Shown piece after piece: positions 17,790-26,101 of a stretch of DNA of 64,000 nt (position 1 is its first letter; each line of letters starts with the position of its first letter). Under the pieces are notes generated by a model that saw nothing but the letters and a program-made list of their open reading frames with translations, was not told the origin of the DNA and ran no database searches. The position numbers and the translations under genes were made by a program. The stretch is from Streptomyces sp. HPF1205 (GTDB lineage: Bacteria; Actinomycetota; Actinomycetes; Streptomycetales; Streptomycetaceae): the NCBI RefSeq assembly GCF_020400825.1, contig NZ_JAINVH010000010.1:1-64000 (forward strand), written 5' to 3'.

Positions 17790-19328
17790 GTGATCACTCG
17801 CAGGTCCCTTCTCGGCGCCGGTGCCGGCGCGCTGGCCGTGACCGGTCTCCGGGCCACCACCGGCCAGGCGGCCACCGACCGGGCCGCCCACTACGGCGGC
17901 GTCCCGTGGCGCCGGCTGTCCGCGCGGCTGGCGGGCCGCGTGGTGCGCCCCGGCGACGCCGCCTACGCCACGGCCAAGGATCTCTACGACCAGCAGTTCG
18001 ACGCCATCAGCCCGCAGGCGGTCGCGTACTGCGTGAACCCCGCGGACGTCGCCAGGTGCCTGGAGTTCGCGCAGCACCACCGGCTGCCGTTCGCCGTGCG
18101 CAGCGGCGGGCACAGCCTGGGCGGCTATTCCACGACGGACGGGCTGGTCGTCGACGTCTCCTCGCTGAACTCGGTCTCGCTGGACGGCGGTCTGCTCACG
18201 GTCGGCCCGGGCGCCCAGGGCGTCGACGTGACGACCGCCCTCGCGCCGCACGGCCTGGGCGTGGTCGGCGGCTACCACCCGTCGGTCGGGGTCGGCGGCT
18301 TCTACACCGGCGGCGGTCTGGGGCTGCTGACCCGTTCCCTCGGCATGGGCTGCGACCGGATCACCTCGGCCCGGGTGGTGCTGGCCGACGGCTCCCTCGT
18401 CACCGCCTCCCCCACCCGGCACAGCGACCTGTACTGGGCGATCCGCGGGGGCGGCGGCGGCAACTTCGGCGTCGTCACCTCGTACACCATGCAGCCGGCG
18501 CCCGTCTCGCAGATCGCCGTCGCCGACCTGGCCTGGAACTGGCAGGACGCGGCGGCGATGCTCGACGGGTACGCGCGCTGGCTGGTGGACGCGCCGCGCA
18601 CGCTCAACGGCGGCGTCTTCATCGAGCTGCCCGACGCCGCGCCCGGCAACACGCCCGTGCCCTCGGTCTTCATGGCCTGCACCACCGGCGACACCGCCCT
18701 GTTGAACGGCGAGGTCGCCCGCCTGCTGTCGCTGACCGGCGCCGCGCCCGTCCAGCGGTCCCCCGCGGCTGCCGTGCCGTACCAGGCCCTGATGATGAAC
18801 TTCTACGGCTGCGGGTCGATGAGCCCGGACCGGTGCCACCGCGCCGACACCGCGCCGGGCGGCGAGCTCCCCCGCCCCAGCCTGTATCTGCTGCGCAGCC
18901 GGCTGTTCCGCTCCGTACCGGGCGAGAGCCTGTGGCGGGACGTGGTGGCCGTCCTCGACAGGAACCGGGCGGCGGGCCAGTCCCGGGCCGTCGAACTGGT
19001 GCCGTTCGGCGGCGCGGTCGGCGACCTCGGCCGCACCGACACCGCGTTCGTGCACCGCGACGCGCTGTTCTCCGTGAGCTACCTTGCGGGCATCCAGTCC
19101 CCCGCCGCGGCGGACGCGGCCGGGCGGGCGGCCGCCCACGCCTACGTCGACGAGGGCTTCGGCGTCCTGGACCCGCACTCGTCGGGCGAGACGTACCAGA
19201 ACTTCATCGACGCGAAGCTGACCGGCTGGGCGGAGGCGTACTACGCCGAGAACTACCCGCGCCTGGTCCGGATCAAGAGGAGGTACGACCCGCACGGCGC
19301 CTTCCGCTTCGCGCAGGGGATCGCCTGA
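17790..19328 (+). CDS. Tat-exported FAD-binding oxidoreductase (BBE-like)
   Basis: The 512-residue protein carries a twin-arginine signal (TRRSLLGAGAGALAVTG), a PCMH-type FAD-binding domain and the C-terminal berberine-bridge motif (YYAENYPRLVRIKRRYDP). H108 in RSGGHSLGGYS is the predicted covalent 8-alpha FAD ligand. Where bicovalent enzymes such as BBE have Cys before PTVGVGG, this protein has His (YHPSVGVGG), so single covalent attachment is expected. Likely role: oxidation of a sugar or aromatic alcohol outside the cell with O2 as acceptor. The GTG start at 17790 lies immediately upstream of the RR motif. The gene stands alone, with a terminator downstream. Confidence 0.9.
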   Translation: MITRRSLLGAGAGALAVTGLRATTGQAATDRAAHYGGVPWRRLSARLAGRVVRPGDAAYATAKDLYDQQFDAISPQAVAYCVNPADVARCLEFAQHHRLPFAVRSGGHSLGGYSTTDGLVVDVSSLNSVSLDGGLLTVGPGAQGVDVTTALAPHGLGVVGGYHPSVGVGGFYTGGGLGLLTRSLGMGCDRITSARVVLADGSLVTASPTRHSDLYWAIRGGGGGNFGVVTSYTMQPAPVSQIAVADLAWNWQDAAAMLDGYARWLVDAPRTLNGGVFIELPDAAPGNTPVPSVFMACTTGDTALLNGEVARLLSLTGAAPVQRSPAAAVPYQALMMNFYGCGSMSPDRCHRADTAPGGELPRPSLYLLRSRLFRSVPGESLWRDVVAVLDRNRAAGQSRAVELVPFGGAVGDLGRTDTAFVHRDALFSVSYLAGIQSPAAADAAGRAAAHAYVDEGFGVLDPHSSGETYQNFIDAKLTGWAEAYYAENYPRLVRIKRRYDPHGAFRFAQGIA

Positions 19329-19363
19329 GCCGCGGGACCTCCGGGGCCGCCGGGGCCGGGCGG

Positions 19364-19390
19364 CCGCGCCGTCGAGGAGCGACGGCGCGG
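19364..19390. terminator. Bidirectional terminator
   Basis: CCGCGCCGTCG (19364-19374) pairs with CGACGGCGCGG (19380-19390) around AGGAG, between convergent genes. Confidence 0.75.
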
Positions 19391-19419
19391 CCCGCCGAGG
19401 AGCCCGGCCGGCCGGCGGG

Positions 19420-19893
19420 TCAGGCGAACTGCCCCGGCCGGTAGTCGCCGGCCGGCTGGCGGACGATGACGTTCATGCGGTTGTAGGCGTTGATCAGGGC
19501 GATGAGGGACACCAGGGCGGCGAGCTGGTCCTCGTCGTAGTGCTTGGCGGCGTTCGCCCACGCCTCGTCGCTGACGCCGCCGGCCGCGTCGGCGATGCGG
19601 GTGCCCTGCTCGGTCAGTTCCAGGGCGGCGCGCTCGGCCTCGGTGAAGACCGTGGCCTCCCTCCAGGCCGCGATCAGGTTGAGGCGCTGAGCGCTCTCCC
19701 CGGCGTGCGCGGCGTCCTTGGTGTGCATGTCGGTGCAGAAACCGCAGCCGTTGATCTGGCTGGCGCGGATCTTCACCAGTTCCTGGGTCACGGCGGGCAG
19801 TTGCGAATCCGTCACGGCCGCGCCGGCGGAGTTGATGTACTTCGCGAACCTGGCCGCGACCGGGGTGCCGTAGTAGTTGATCCGGGCGTTCAT
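19420..19893 (-). CDS. Carboxymuconolactone decarboxylase/AhpD-like protein
   Basis: The 157-residue protein has the AhpD-type redox motif C50-G-F-C53-x3-H57 (NGCGFCTDMHTKD) in the CMD fold. LVKIRASQINGC and AHYDEDQLAALVSLIALINAYNR match the alkylhydroperoxidase-like subgroup common in actinomycetes. A thiol-dependent peroxidase role is plausible, since both cysteines and the proton-relay His are present; E38 (QELVK) could act as the general base. It is a single leftward gene. Confidence 0.9.
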   Translation of the reverse strand: MNARINYYGTPVAARFAKYINSAGAAVTDSQLPAVTQELVKIRASQINGCGFCTDMHTKDAAHAGESAQRLNLIAAWREATVFTEAERAALELTEQGTRIADAAGGVSDEAWANAAKHYDEDQLAALVSLIALINAYNRMNVIVRQPAGDYRPGQFA

Positions 19894-20009
19894 CGTGGTC
19901 TCTCCTCGCTGCGTGGACGCTTGTACCGGACCGACGTACCGCGCCGCCGCGATGTGACAGGCCGGCCGGCCGAAAGGAATGTGACCTGCGTCTCTTCCCC
20001 CACGCGTCC

Positions 20010-20036
20010 CGCAGCGCCGCGCCCGCCGGCGCTGCG
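20010..20036 (-). terminator. Terminator of the lutB-lutC operon
   Basis: CGCAGCGCC (20010-20018) pairs with GGCGCTGCG (20028-20036) around a 9-base loop, immediately downstream of the lutC stop. Confidence 0.7.
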
Positions 20037-20037
20037 G

Positions 20038-20706
20038 TCAGGCTGCGACCAGCACGACTTCCAGGGTGCGGGGGCCGTGGACGCCCTCGACACGGTCGAG
20101 TTCGATGTCGCTGGTGGCCGACGGCCCGGAGATCCAGGTCAGGGGGCGGGTGGGGTCGAGGCGTTCCAGCGCCTGGGGTACGGAGGAGACGACCTGCCCG
20201 GGGACGCGGACGACGCAGATGTGGTGGTCGGGGATGAGGGTGATCCGGCGGCGGCCCTGGCCGGGACCCGCGTCCAGGACGATCGTGCCGGTCTCGGCGA
20301 TCGCGATCGCGCAGGCCGTCACGACGCTGTCCACCGCGTCCAGCTCGTGGTGGGTCCTGTCGTCCCGGTCGGGGACGCGGTCGGGGGCGGCCTGCGCCAG
20401 CCACTCCCCGGGCAGGCCGCCGGGGACCAGGACCCGCCGCGCGCCGCGCTCGGCCAGCAGCCGGGCGATCAGCGCGGGCAGGCCTGCGGTGTCGGTGCGG
20501 TGGACCAGGGCCCGGTAGTCCGCGAGGTTGCCCGCGAGCAGGTCCACCGTCTCGGCGACCGTACGGCTGCCGTGCTCGCGCAGGTAGGCGCGGTCGACGG
20601 CCCGCTCGTACGGGATGTCGGGCGGTGCCGGGTCGCCGGGGGCGGCGGCCAGTGCGGCACGCACCCGCCCGAGAACGACGTCCCTGCTGTCGGCCGGACC
20701 GCTCAC
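20038..20706 (-). CDS. lutC: LUD-domain protein, lactate utilization protein C
   Basis: The 222-residue protein belongs to the LUD (LutC/YkgG) family. The pattern TACAIAIAETGTIVLD, followed by GRRRITLIPDHHICVVRVPGQVV and GPSATSDIELDRVEGVHGPR, is diagnostic. In Bacillus and Shewanella, LutC/LldG acts with LutA and LutB in an iron-sulfur L-lactate dehydrogenase complex. Here it is translationally coupled to lutB: its GTG overlaps the lutB stop (GTGA). LutA is not adjacent. The Ala/Pro-rich N-terminus is normal for the family. Confidence 0.93.
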   Translation of the reverse strand: MSGPADSRDVVLGRVRAALAAAPGDPAPPDIPYERAVDRAYLREHGSRTVAETVDLLAGNLADYRALVHRTDTAGLPALIARLLAERGARRVLVPGGLPGEWLAQAAPDRVPDRDDRTHHELDAVDSVVTACAIAIAETGTIVLDAGPGQGRRRITLIPDHHICVVRVPGQVVSSVPQALERLDPTRPLTWISGPSATSDIELDRVEGVHGPRTLEVVLVAA

Positions 20707-22181
20707 CGGATCTCCTCCTTCGCGTCGTGGGTGCGCTGCCACCAGGCGCGGAAGGACTCGGCGGGTACGGGCGGCAGCGCGCGGGTGTCGGTCCAGGCCT
20801 TGCCGGGGCCGGGCAGGCGGCGCGGGTGCAGCCGGCGGGTGCGCGAGGCCAGGCGCTGGCCCGCGGCCCAGGCGGCGGGGTGGTCGAGGGCCCAGCGGGC
20901 GGCGCGCATCGCGGCGCGTTCGGCGGCGTGCCCCCCGGCGGGCCTGAGCACCTTCCGCTCGCCGCCTTCCACCACCGGCCCGCCCTGGACGACGCGTTCG
21001 CGCAGGTGCACCAGTACCTGGGGGATGTCGATGGCGACCGGGCAGACCTCGTAGCAGGCGCCGCACAGGCTGGAGGCGTACGGCAGCGAGGCGTCCAGCT
21101 CCGTGGTGACGCCGCGCAGTTGCGGGGTGAGGATGGCGCCGATGGGCCCGGGGTAGGCCGAGCCGTAGGCGTGGCCGCCGGCGCGTTCGTAGACCGGGCA
21201 CACGTTCAGGCAGGCCGAGCAGCGGATGCAGCGCAGGGCCTGGCGGCCGACGGTGTCGGCCAGCGCGTCGGTGCGGCCGTTGTCCAGCAGCACCAGGTGG
21301 AACGTGCCCGGCCCGTCGCCGTCGGTGGTACCGGTCCACATGGTGGTGTAGGGGTTCATGCGTTCCGCGGTGGACGAGCGCGGCAGGGTCTGCAGGAAGA
21401 CCTCCAGGTCGCGCCAGGTGGGCACGATCTTCTCGATGCCGACGACGGAGATGAGCGTCTGCGGCAGGGTCAGGCACATCCGGCCGTTGCCCTCCGACTC
21501 CAGCACCACCATCGTGCCGGTCTCGGCCACCATGAAGTTCGCCCCGGACACGGCGACCTTCGCCCGCAGGAACTTCTCCCGCAGGTGCAGGCGTGCCGCC
21601 TCGGCCAGCTCCGCCGGGGCGTCGGTCAGCCCGGCCGGCGCCGGGCGCCCCCGCGCGCCCATCTCCGCGCGGAAGATGTCGCGGATCTCGCCGCGGTTCT
21701 TGTGGATCGCCGGCACCAGGATGTGCGAGGGCCTGTCGTGGCCGAGCTGCACGATCAGCTCGGCGAGGTCGGTCTCCACCGCGCTGATCCCCTCGGCCTC
21801 CAGCGCGGCGTTGAGGTCGATCTCCTGGGTGGCCATCGACTTGACCTTCACCACCTCGCTCTCGCCGGTGGCCTTGACCAGGCCGGTGACGATGCGGTTG
21901 GCCTCGGCGGCGTCCGCGGCCCAGTGGACGGTGCCGCCCGCGGCGGTCACCGCCGCCTCCAACTGCTCCAGGTAGCGATCCAGGTGGCGCAGCGTGTGGT
22001 CCTTGATCTGCCGGCCGGCCTCCCGCAGCGCGTCCCAGTCCGCCAGCTCCCCGACCGCGACCGCCCGTTTGGCCCTGATGGTGTGCGTGGCGTGCCGCAG
22101 GTTGCCCCGCAGCGTGCTGTCGCGCACCGCCTCGTGCGCCGCCCGCGGAAAGGCGGGAAGCCCCAGGAACGTACCGCTCAT
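20703..22181 (-). CDS. lutB: Iron-sulfur lactate utilization protein B
   Basis: The 492-residue protein has an N-terminal LUD domain (VKSMATQEIDLNAALEAEGI, ANFMVAETGTMVVLESEGN) followed by a two-cluster ferredoxin domain. Cluster 1 ligands are C318, C321, C324 and C328 (CIRCSACLNVCP); cluster 2 starts C373-GAC376-YEVC380-P. All eight-ligand spacing expected for two [4Fe-4S] clusters is kept. The C-terminus has a LutB tail (WALDHPAAWAAGQRLA, ESFRAWWQRT). It should transfer electrons from L-lactate oxidation. The ATG at 22181 begins the conserved FLGLPAFPRAAHEAV. Its usual partner LutA is missing from this locus. Confidence 0.95.
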   Translation of the reverse strand: MSGTFLGLPAFPRAAHEAVRDSTLRGNLRHATHTIRAKRAVAVGELADWDALREAGRQIKDHTLRHLDRYLEQLEAAVTAAGGTVHWAADAAEANRIVTGLVKATGESEVVKVKSMATQEIDLNAALEAEGISAVETDLAELIVQLGHDRPSHILVPAIHKNRGEIRDIFRAEMGARGRPAPAGLTDAPAELAEAARLHLREKFLRAKVAVSGANFMVAETGTMVVLESEGNGRMCLTLPQTLISVVGIEKIVPTWRDLEVFLQTLPRSSTAERMNPYTTMWTGTTDGDGPGTFHLVLLDNGRTDALADTVGRQALRCIRCSACLNVCPVYERAGGHAYGSAYPGPIGAILTPQLRGVTTELDASLPYASSLCGACYEVCPVAIDIPQVLVHLRERVVQGGPVVEGGERKVLRPAGGHAAERAAMRAARWALDHPAAWAAGQRLASRTRRLHPRRLPGPGKAWTDTRALPPVPAESFRAWWQRTHDAKEEIR

Positions 22182-22587
22182 GCCCCACACTCCTCGTCGG
22201 TGCCGGCCGGGACCGGCGATGTGGACCATGCCCACCCTACGGCGTGCCCTCACCCCGCCGGACGGCGGCCGCTCGGCGGTGGAAGCGGCCGGTCCGCACC
22301 AGCTGTCCGGGGATGGAGGCGAGCATCCCGCGTCTTTGGGCGTCGATGCCCAAGGGGCGCGGGGGCGCGGAAGCCGGTGTCGTGAAGGTGTGTCAGCAGG
22401 TGGTGCACGGCAGGGGTCCGCGGCCCGGCGGGACGGCGGACGGTGTCGCCGAGGCGGACGACGCCGACGCTGACGTTCGCCCAAACAAGGGCTGTTCTTG
22501 CTCCTTGTTCACGAAACTCCGTGTGCGGGACGGTGCCCGCGCCCGCGCCGCCCCGGGGCCCGGTTCCGGCAGCCGGCGCGCTCCTGG
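22182..22587. other. Intergenic region upstream of lutB
   Basis: No gene is supported. It holds the inverted repeat AACAAGG-N12-CCTTGTT (22484-22509) in an unusually AT-rich patch. Confidence 0.5.
22484..22509. promoter_or_regulatory. Inverted repeat, possible operator upstream of lutB
   Basis: AACAAGG (22484-22490) and CCTTGTT (22503-22509) form perfect 7-bp arms around 12 bases. The patch is about 300 bases upstream of lutB and could bind a GntR-type regulator of lactate use, but no such gene is adjacent. Confidence 0.35.
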
Positions 22588-22878
22588 TCACTCCCGGGAG
22601 TCGGTTCCGGTCCACTGCGGTGCCAGGGCGCACACCATGTAGTGCGTACGGGCCCAGCGCGCCCACACCTGCGAGTCGACGCCATCGGGGCCCGCGGCGA
22701 AGCGGGCGCACTCGGGGCAGCCGGGTCTGGGTGCGGGGGTGGCGGCGTGCTCGTCGAGGTGGTGGGCGGCCCACGCGTAGAGGAAGGCCCCGGGGTTGGG
22801 GGTCGCGGGGTCGAGGAAGCGCGACTCCAGGACTGCGCACCGGGCGCATCCCAGGGGGACGGTGACACCTTCACTCAC
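22588..22878 (-). CDS. Small putative zinc-binding protein
   Basis: The 96-residue protein has two CxxC pairs, C11-AR-C14 and C54-PE-C57, with histidines 39, 40 and 44 between them. That spacing suggests a single structural zinc site. The intervening FLYAWAAHHLDEH is helical. It resembles small conserved Streptomyces proteins of unknown function; no enzymatic motif is present. The start is GTG at 22878 (VSEGVTVPLG), with AAGG within the early codons but no strong upstream ribosome-binding site. Confidence 0.7.
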   Translation of the reverse strand: MSEGVTVPLGCARCAVLESRFLDPATPNPGAFLYAWAAHHLDEHAATPAPRPGCPECARFAAGPDGVDSQVWARWARTHYMVCALAPQWTGTDSRE

Positions 22879-23153
22879 GGAACAGAGAGTACGTTCCCCG
22901 GCACAGGACCGCGCGCGGGTTCTTCGAACGGTGGCCTCGCGCCGGCGGGAGAACCGCGGCGGCCGGTTGACGGGGGCCGCGCTCCGGGTGCGCCGGGCGC
23001 GGGGGCGGGCGCGGGGGCGGGCGCGGGAGCAGGCCCGGAAGCGGCCCGGGAGCAGACGCGGGAGCAGGCCCGGCGGGGGGCCGCCTGACGGCGCGGGAGC
23101 GGGGCCCGGCCCGGGTCGGAGGCGGGTTCCGGGTCCGCTCGCCCGCCGCGCGG
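22879..23153. repeat. Low-complexity G+C-rich intergenic repeat
   Basis: Between about 22990 and 23090 the sequence iterates GCGGGAGCAGGC and GCGGGGGCGG-like 12-bp units. No reading frame through it has a credible start signal. Confidence 0.5.
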
Positions 23154-23585
23154 TCAGCGCACCCGTACCTCTTCCTCCTCGCTCTCCTCACCGGGGACGT
23201 TGACGTCCCTGACGTTGATGTTGATCTCGACGACCTCCAGCCCGGTCATGCGCTCGACGGCGCCGGCGACCCGGCTGCGGATCTCGGTGGCGGCCTCGGA
23301 GATGTGGGTGCCGTAGACCACGACGATGTCCAGGTCGAGTGCCGCCTGCTTCTCGCCGACCTCGGCCTTCACGCCGCGGGTGGGATCGGAGGAGCGGGCC
23401 ACCCGGTCGCGTACGGCCCCCACCGCCCGGGCGGTGCCGCCGCCCATGGTGTGGACCCCCTCGACCTCGCGTGTGGCGATGCCGGCGATGGTCGCCACCA
23501 CCGAATCCGCGATGGTGGTCCTCCCTGCGATGTCCTTCCCCCTGTTCGTGGAGACGCCGGCGGACTGGCGCGCGCTGGTGGTCAT
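23154..23585 (-). CDS. Asp23/Gls24 family envelope stress-response protein
   Basis: The 143-residue protein matches the Asp23 (DUF322) family. It has GRTTIADSVVATIAGIATREVEGVHTMGGG at the start, LDLDIVVVYGTHISEAATEIRSRVAGAVERMTGLEVVEININVRDV in the middle and an acidic C-terminal tail (EESEEEEVRVR). Family members associate with the membrane and help with envelope stress in Gram-positive bacteria. Actinomycete versions are often in clusters with AmaP-like membrane proteins, which are not seen here. The ATG at 23585 gives the normal length; upstream sequence lacks a start signal. Confidence 0.93.
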   Translation of the reverse strand: MTTSARQSAGVSTNRGKDIAGRTTIADSVVATIAGIATREVEGVHTMGGGTARAVGAVRDRVARSSDPTRGVKAEVGEKQAALDLDIVVVYGTHISEAATEIRSRVAGAVERMTGLEVVEININVRDVNVPGEESEEEEVRVR

Positions 23586-23992
23586 GGGACGTCCCTTCGG
23601 GTCTTTCGCGGTTCTCCTGCGATGGCTGACGGATGCCGTGTGCCGACGGGTGCGGTGCGCCGGCGGTCGCCGGTACGGCGTCGTACCGCCGACGCCGGTG
23701 GGGCTCGTGAGGTCCGGCGAGCGCCCGACCGCACGGGCCGCCCCCGCCCGCGTACCGGCCGGATCGCCGGCACGTGTGCGCCGCGCGCGCCCGCCGCCGT
23801 CGCGTGGGGCCGCACGGCGGCACGCGGGGTCCGGGACCGCCGCGTGCGCCCCAAGTCGGGGCGGGCGGCGCGGACATCGGAACGCGGCCCTGTCTTCACT
23901 GTGCGGCCGGTGGCACCCGCCCGCCACTTCGGACGGCCGCCGGACACGCAGGGGTGCGGGCCGGTCGCCGTGCGTCGACGGCGGCCCCCGGT
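23586..23992. other. Intergenic region with a palindrome
   Basis: No gene is supported. CGGTACG (23671-23677) and CGTACCG (23682-23688) form a perfect 7-bp dyad with a 4-base centre, about 86 bases upstream of the Asp23-family start, a possible operator. Confidence 0.4.
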
Positions 23993-24859
23993 TCAGGCGG
24001 TGAGTTCCTGGGTCAGCGGGACGGCCCGGGACAGGTGCACGGTGCCGTAGGTGATCACGGCCAGGCCCGCGATTTCCGGCAGGGTCCACCAGCCGGTGCG
24101 GATGTGCTCGCCGTAGAGGAAGACGCCGAGGGCGAGACTCACGACGGCGTCGCCGAGAGTCAGGGCCGGCTGGGAGACGGCGATGGAACCGGCCTGGAGG
24201 GCGTTCTCCAGGAGGAAGACCGCGGTGATGCCGCACAGCGCGAAGCCGTAGGTCTGCCAGGCGGTGAGGAAGGCGGTCCCGCCGTGCTGGGAGAAGGTGT
24301 CGGCGGCGGATTTCATCATGGCGGCGGTCATGGCGTTGGCGACGGCGGCGGCGGCGCCGAGCAGGGCCGCGCGCGGCGCACCGGAGGGGCGGTGCCGGGC
24401 GAGTGCCACCGCGACGGCGACCACGCCGCCGCACAGCACGAGAGCGGGGATCCAGCGGACCATCGCCGCCTGCTTCGCGCCCCCGGCGGGCGCCGCGCTT
24501 CCCAGGGCCAGCGCCAGCCCGGCGACCATGCAGCCGACCGCGAACCACCCGGAGCGCGGCAGGCGGCGGTGCAGCACCGGCACGGAGATCAGCAGGGCGA
24601 AGGGCAGTTCGAGGATGAAGAGGGGCTGGGCGAGCACCAGCGGTCCGGTGACCAGCGCGAGCGCCTGGAAGAGGGCCGCCCCCGCCACCCCGCAGATGCC
24701 CAGCAGCCACACGGGCTGGCGGACCATGTCCACCATGAGCCTGGGGCGCAGCGCGTCCTCGGCCGGCACCGACAGGGCCGCCTTGCGCTGCAGGACGGTA
24801 CCCGTCGCGTTGCTGGCCGCGCCGAGCAACGCGAAGACGACGCACAGCGCCAGCAGCAT
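23993..24859 (-). CDS. DMT/EamA-type membrane transporter
   Basis: The 288-residue protein is almost entirely hydrophobic, with 9-10 predicted membrane helices. The first helix contains ALLGAASNATGTVLQRKAAL, and the C-terminal half repeats the topology (ALTLGDAVVSLALGVFLYGEH is the typical last-module EamA segment). This resembles actinobacterial DMT-superfamily proteins annotated as integral membrane or drug/metabolite transporters. The substrate is unknown. The ATG at 24859 sits directly before the first helix. Leftward, single gene. Confidence 0.85.
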   Translation of the reverse strand: MLLALCVVFALLGAASNATGTVLQRKAALSVPAEDALRPRLMVDMVRQPVWLLGICGVAGAALFQALALVTGPLVLAQPLFILELPFALLISVPVLHRRLPRSGWFAVGCMVAGLALALGSAAPAGGAKQAAMVRWIPALVLCGGVVAVAVALARHRPSGAPRAALLGAAAAVANAMTAAMMKSAADTFSQHGGTAFLTAWQTYGFALCGITAVFLLENALQAGSIAVSQPALTLGDAVVSLALGVFLYGEHIRTGWWTLPEIAGLAVITYGTVHLSRAVPLTQELTA

Positions 24860-25258
24860 CGGCCTCCCCGTGGGCGCGGGTCCCGGACGGGGCCCGGGAC
24901 GACGATTTCCTACGTTTTCCGACGTCCAGCATCGCCCCACGGCGCGCTCGGCGCGAAACGGAGCGCGCGGCGCGGTCGCGCCGGGCAGGCACAGCGAGGC
25001 GCGCACGGCGGGCGCGGAGCGGGGGCACGCCCCGGGTGCGCCGGGTGACGGGGCCCCGTCGCGCGGCGCGCCCGGGTTGCCGCCCCCACCCCCGCAGCCG
25101 GAGGCCGCCCGCCGGACACCGGGCGGGCCGCCCGCCCCGGCAGGAGCCGGCGCGGGCGGCCCGTCGCCCGGTGTACGTCCCGTACGGTCCCGCGCCGCAG
25201 TCGGCACCTCGCCGCGCGAGAAGCCGTTCCGGTGGGCCCCGGCCGTCCGCCGCGCGCG
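24860..25258. other. Intergenic region
   Basis: No gene is supported. The patch TTTCCTACG-TTTTCCGACG (24906-24924) is a near-perfect 10-base direct repeat and the only AT-rich stretch. It may belong to the promoter of the DMT-transporter gene. The remainder is G+C-rich with no clear structure. Confidence 0.45.
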
Positions 25259-26101
25259 TCAGCTCGTGTAGTCGACCGGCCGCGGGGACGGGCGGTCGGG
25301 GGCCGCGGGGCGGGTCGGGCCGCCGCGGGTGACGGGGCCGCGGGCCAGCCGGTGGGCGCCGACCGCCAGAAGCGCCGCGAGCAGACCGCCGCCGCCCGTC
25401 CACAGCCACCGCGGCGACCACCAGGTGCCGGCCCAGCCGCCGGAAGGCTCGACGGACGGGGAGTTCGCGGACACCACGGGCGCCACCGAACCGTCGACCG
25501 CCTGGCTGCCCGCCGTGCCCGAGGAGGTCGCCTTCACCACAGCGGAGACCGGCAGTCCCAGGTCGGCGGGCGGCAGGTCGACGACGGTGAGGCGGATGTA
25601 GTAGGCGCCGCGCAGCGGGTCGTTGGACCACGGCTCGGCCCAGGCCCGGATGGTGCGCAGCTTGCAGGTCAGCGTCACCGAGCCGGCGTCCGCGGCGACG
25701 GTGCGGGTCTGCGCGCCGTAGCGGCACGGCTGGCGGCGGCGCAGGCCGTCGTAGACGTCGACCTGCCAGGTGGACGGGCCGTGCCGCGGTGCCGCGGCCG
25801 GGAAGGTCACGGTGGCGTCCACGGAGACGTGGCTGCCGGTGTCGGCCGGGAACGTCCAGTACAGGTAGTCGCCCGCCGAGGCGGCCGCGGTGCCTTCCTG
25901 CCCCTGGCGCAGGACGGCGGCGGTACGGAAGCTCGTGCCCGCCTCGGCCGGCGCCGCGTGGCCCCCGTCCGCCGTCGCCGTCGCCGACGCGGTGGGCGCG
26001 GGGCCGCTCGCCGGGGTGTCCGCGTGCGCCGCGCCCGCGAGGGCGAACAGCGAGGCCGCGGCCAGTGCGGCGGCGGCTGCCGGCAGTCGAGGCGTGCGCA
26101 T
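25259..26101 (-). CDS. Secreted, membrane-anchored protein of unknown function
   Basis: The 280-residue protein has a signal peptide (residues 1-27, ending AHA), a Thr/Ala-rich segment, a beta-rich extracellular domain with two cysteines (QPCRYG and LTCKL), and a C-terminal membrane helix (WLWTGGGGLLAALLAVGAHRLA) followed by a basic tail. The domain around YLYWTFPADTGSHVSVDATVTFP resembles the pre-peptidase-like sheets also found in VWA partner proteins. Its ATG shares one base with the stop of the upstream VWA gene (TGATG), so the two products are coupled and probably interact at the membrane. No catalytic motif is visible. Confidence 0.75.
   Translation of the reverse strand: MRTPRLPAAAAALAAASLFALAGAAHADTPASGPAPTASATATADGGHAAPAEAGTSFRTAAVLRQGQEGTAAASAGDYLYWTFPADTGSHVSVDATVTFPAAAPRHGPSTWQVDVYDGLRRRQPCRYGAQTRTVAADAGSVTLTCKLRTIRAWAEPWSNDPLRGAYYIRLTVVDLPPADLGLPVSAVVKATSSGTAGSQAVDGSVAPVVSANSPSVEPSGGWAGTWWSPRWLWTGGGGLLAALLAVGAHRLARGPVTRGGPTRPAAPDRPSPRPVDYTS

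Noticed and set aside
22990-23090. Possible regulatory repeat array upstream of the Asp23 neighbourhood
   Set aside because: The units are degenerate G+C-rich iterations without fixed period; low-complexity DNA is sufficient explanation.
23154-25727. 857-codon minus-strand open frame
   Set aside because: Only its end, from 23585, is the Asp23 gene. The rest is antisense or out of frame with the DMT transporter and intergenic DNA.
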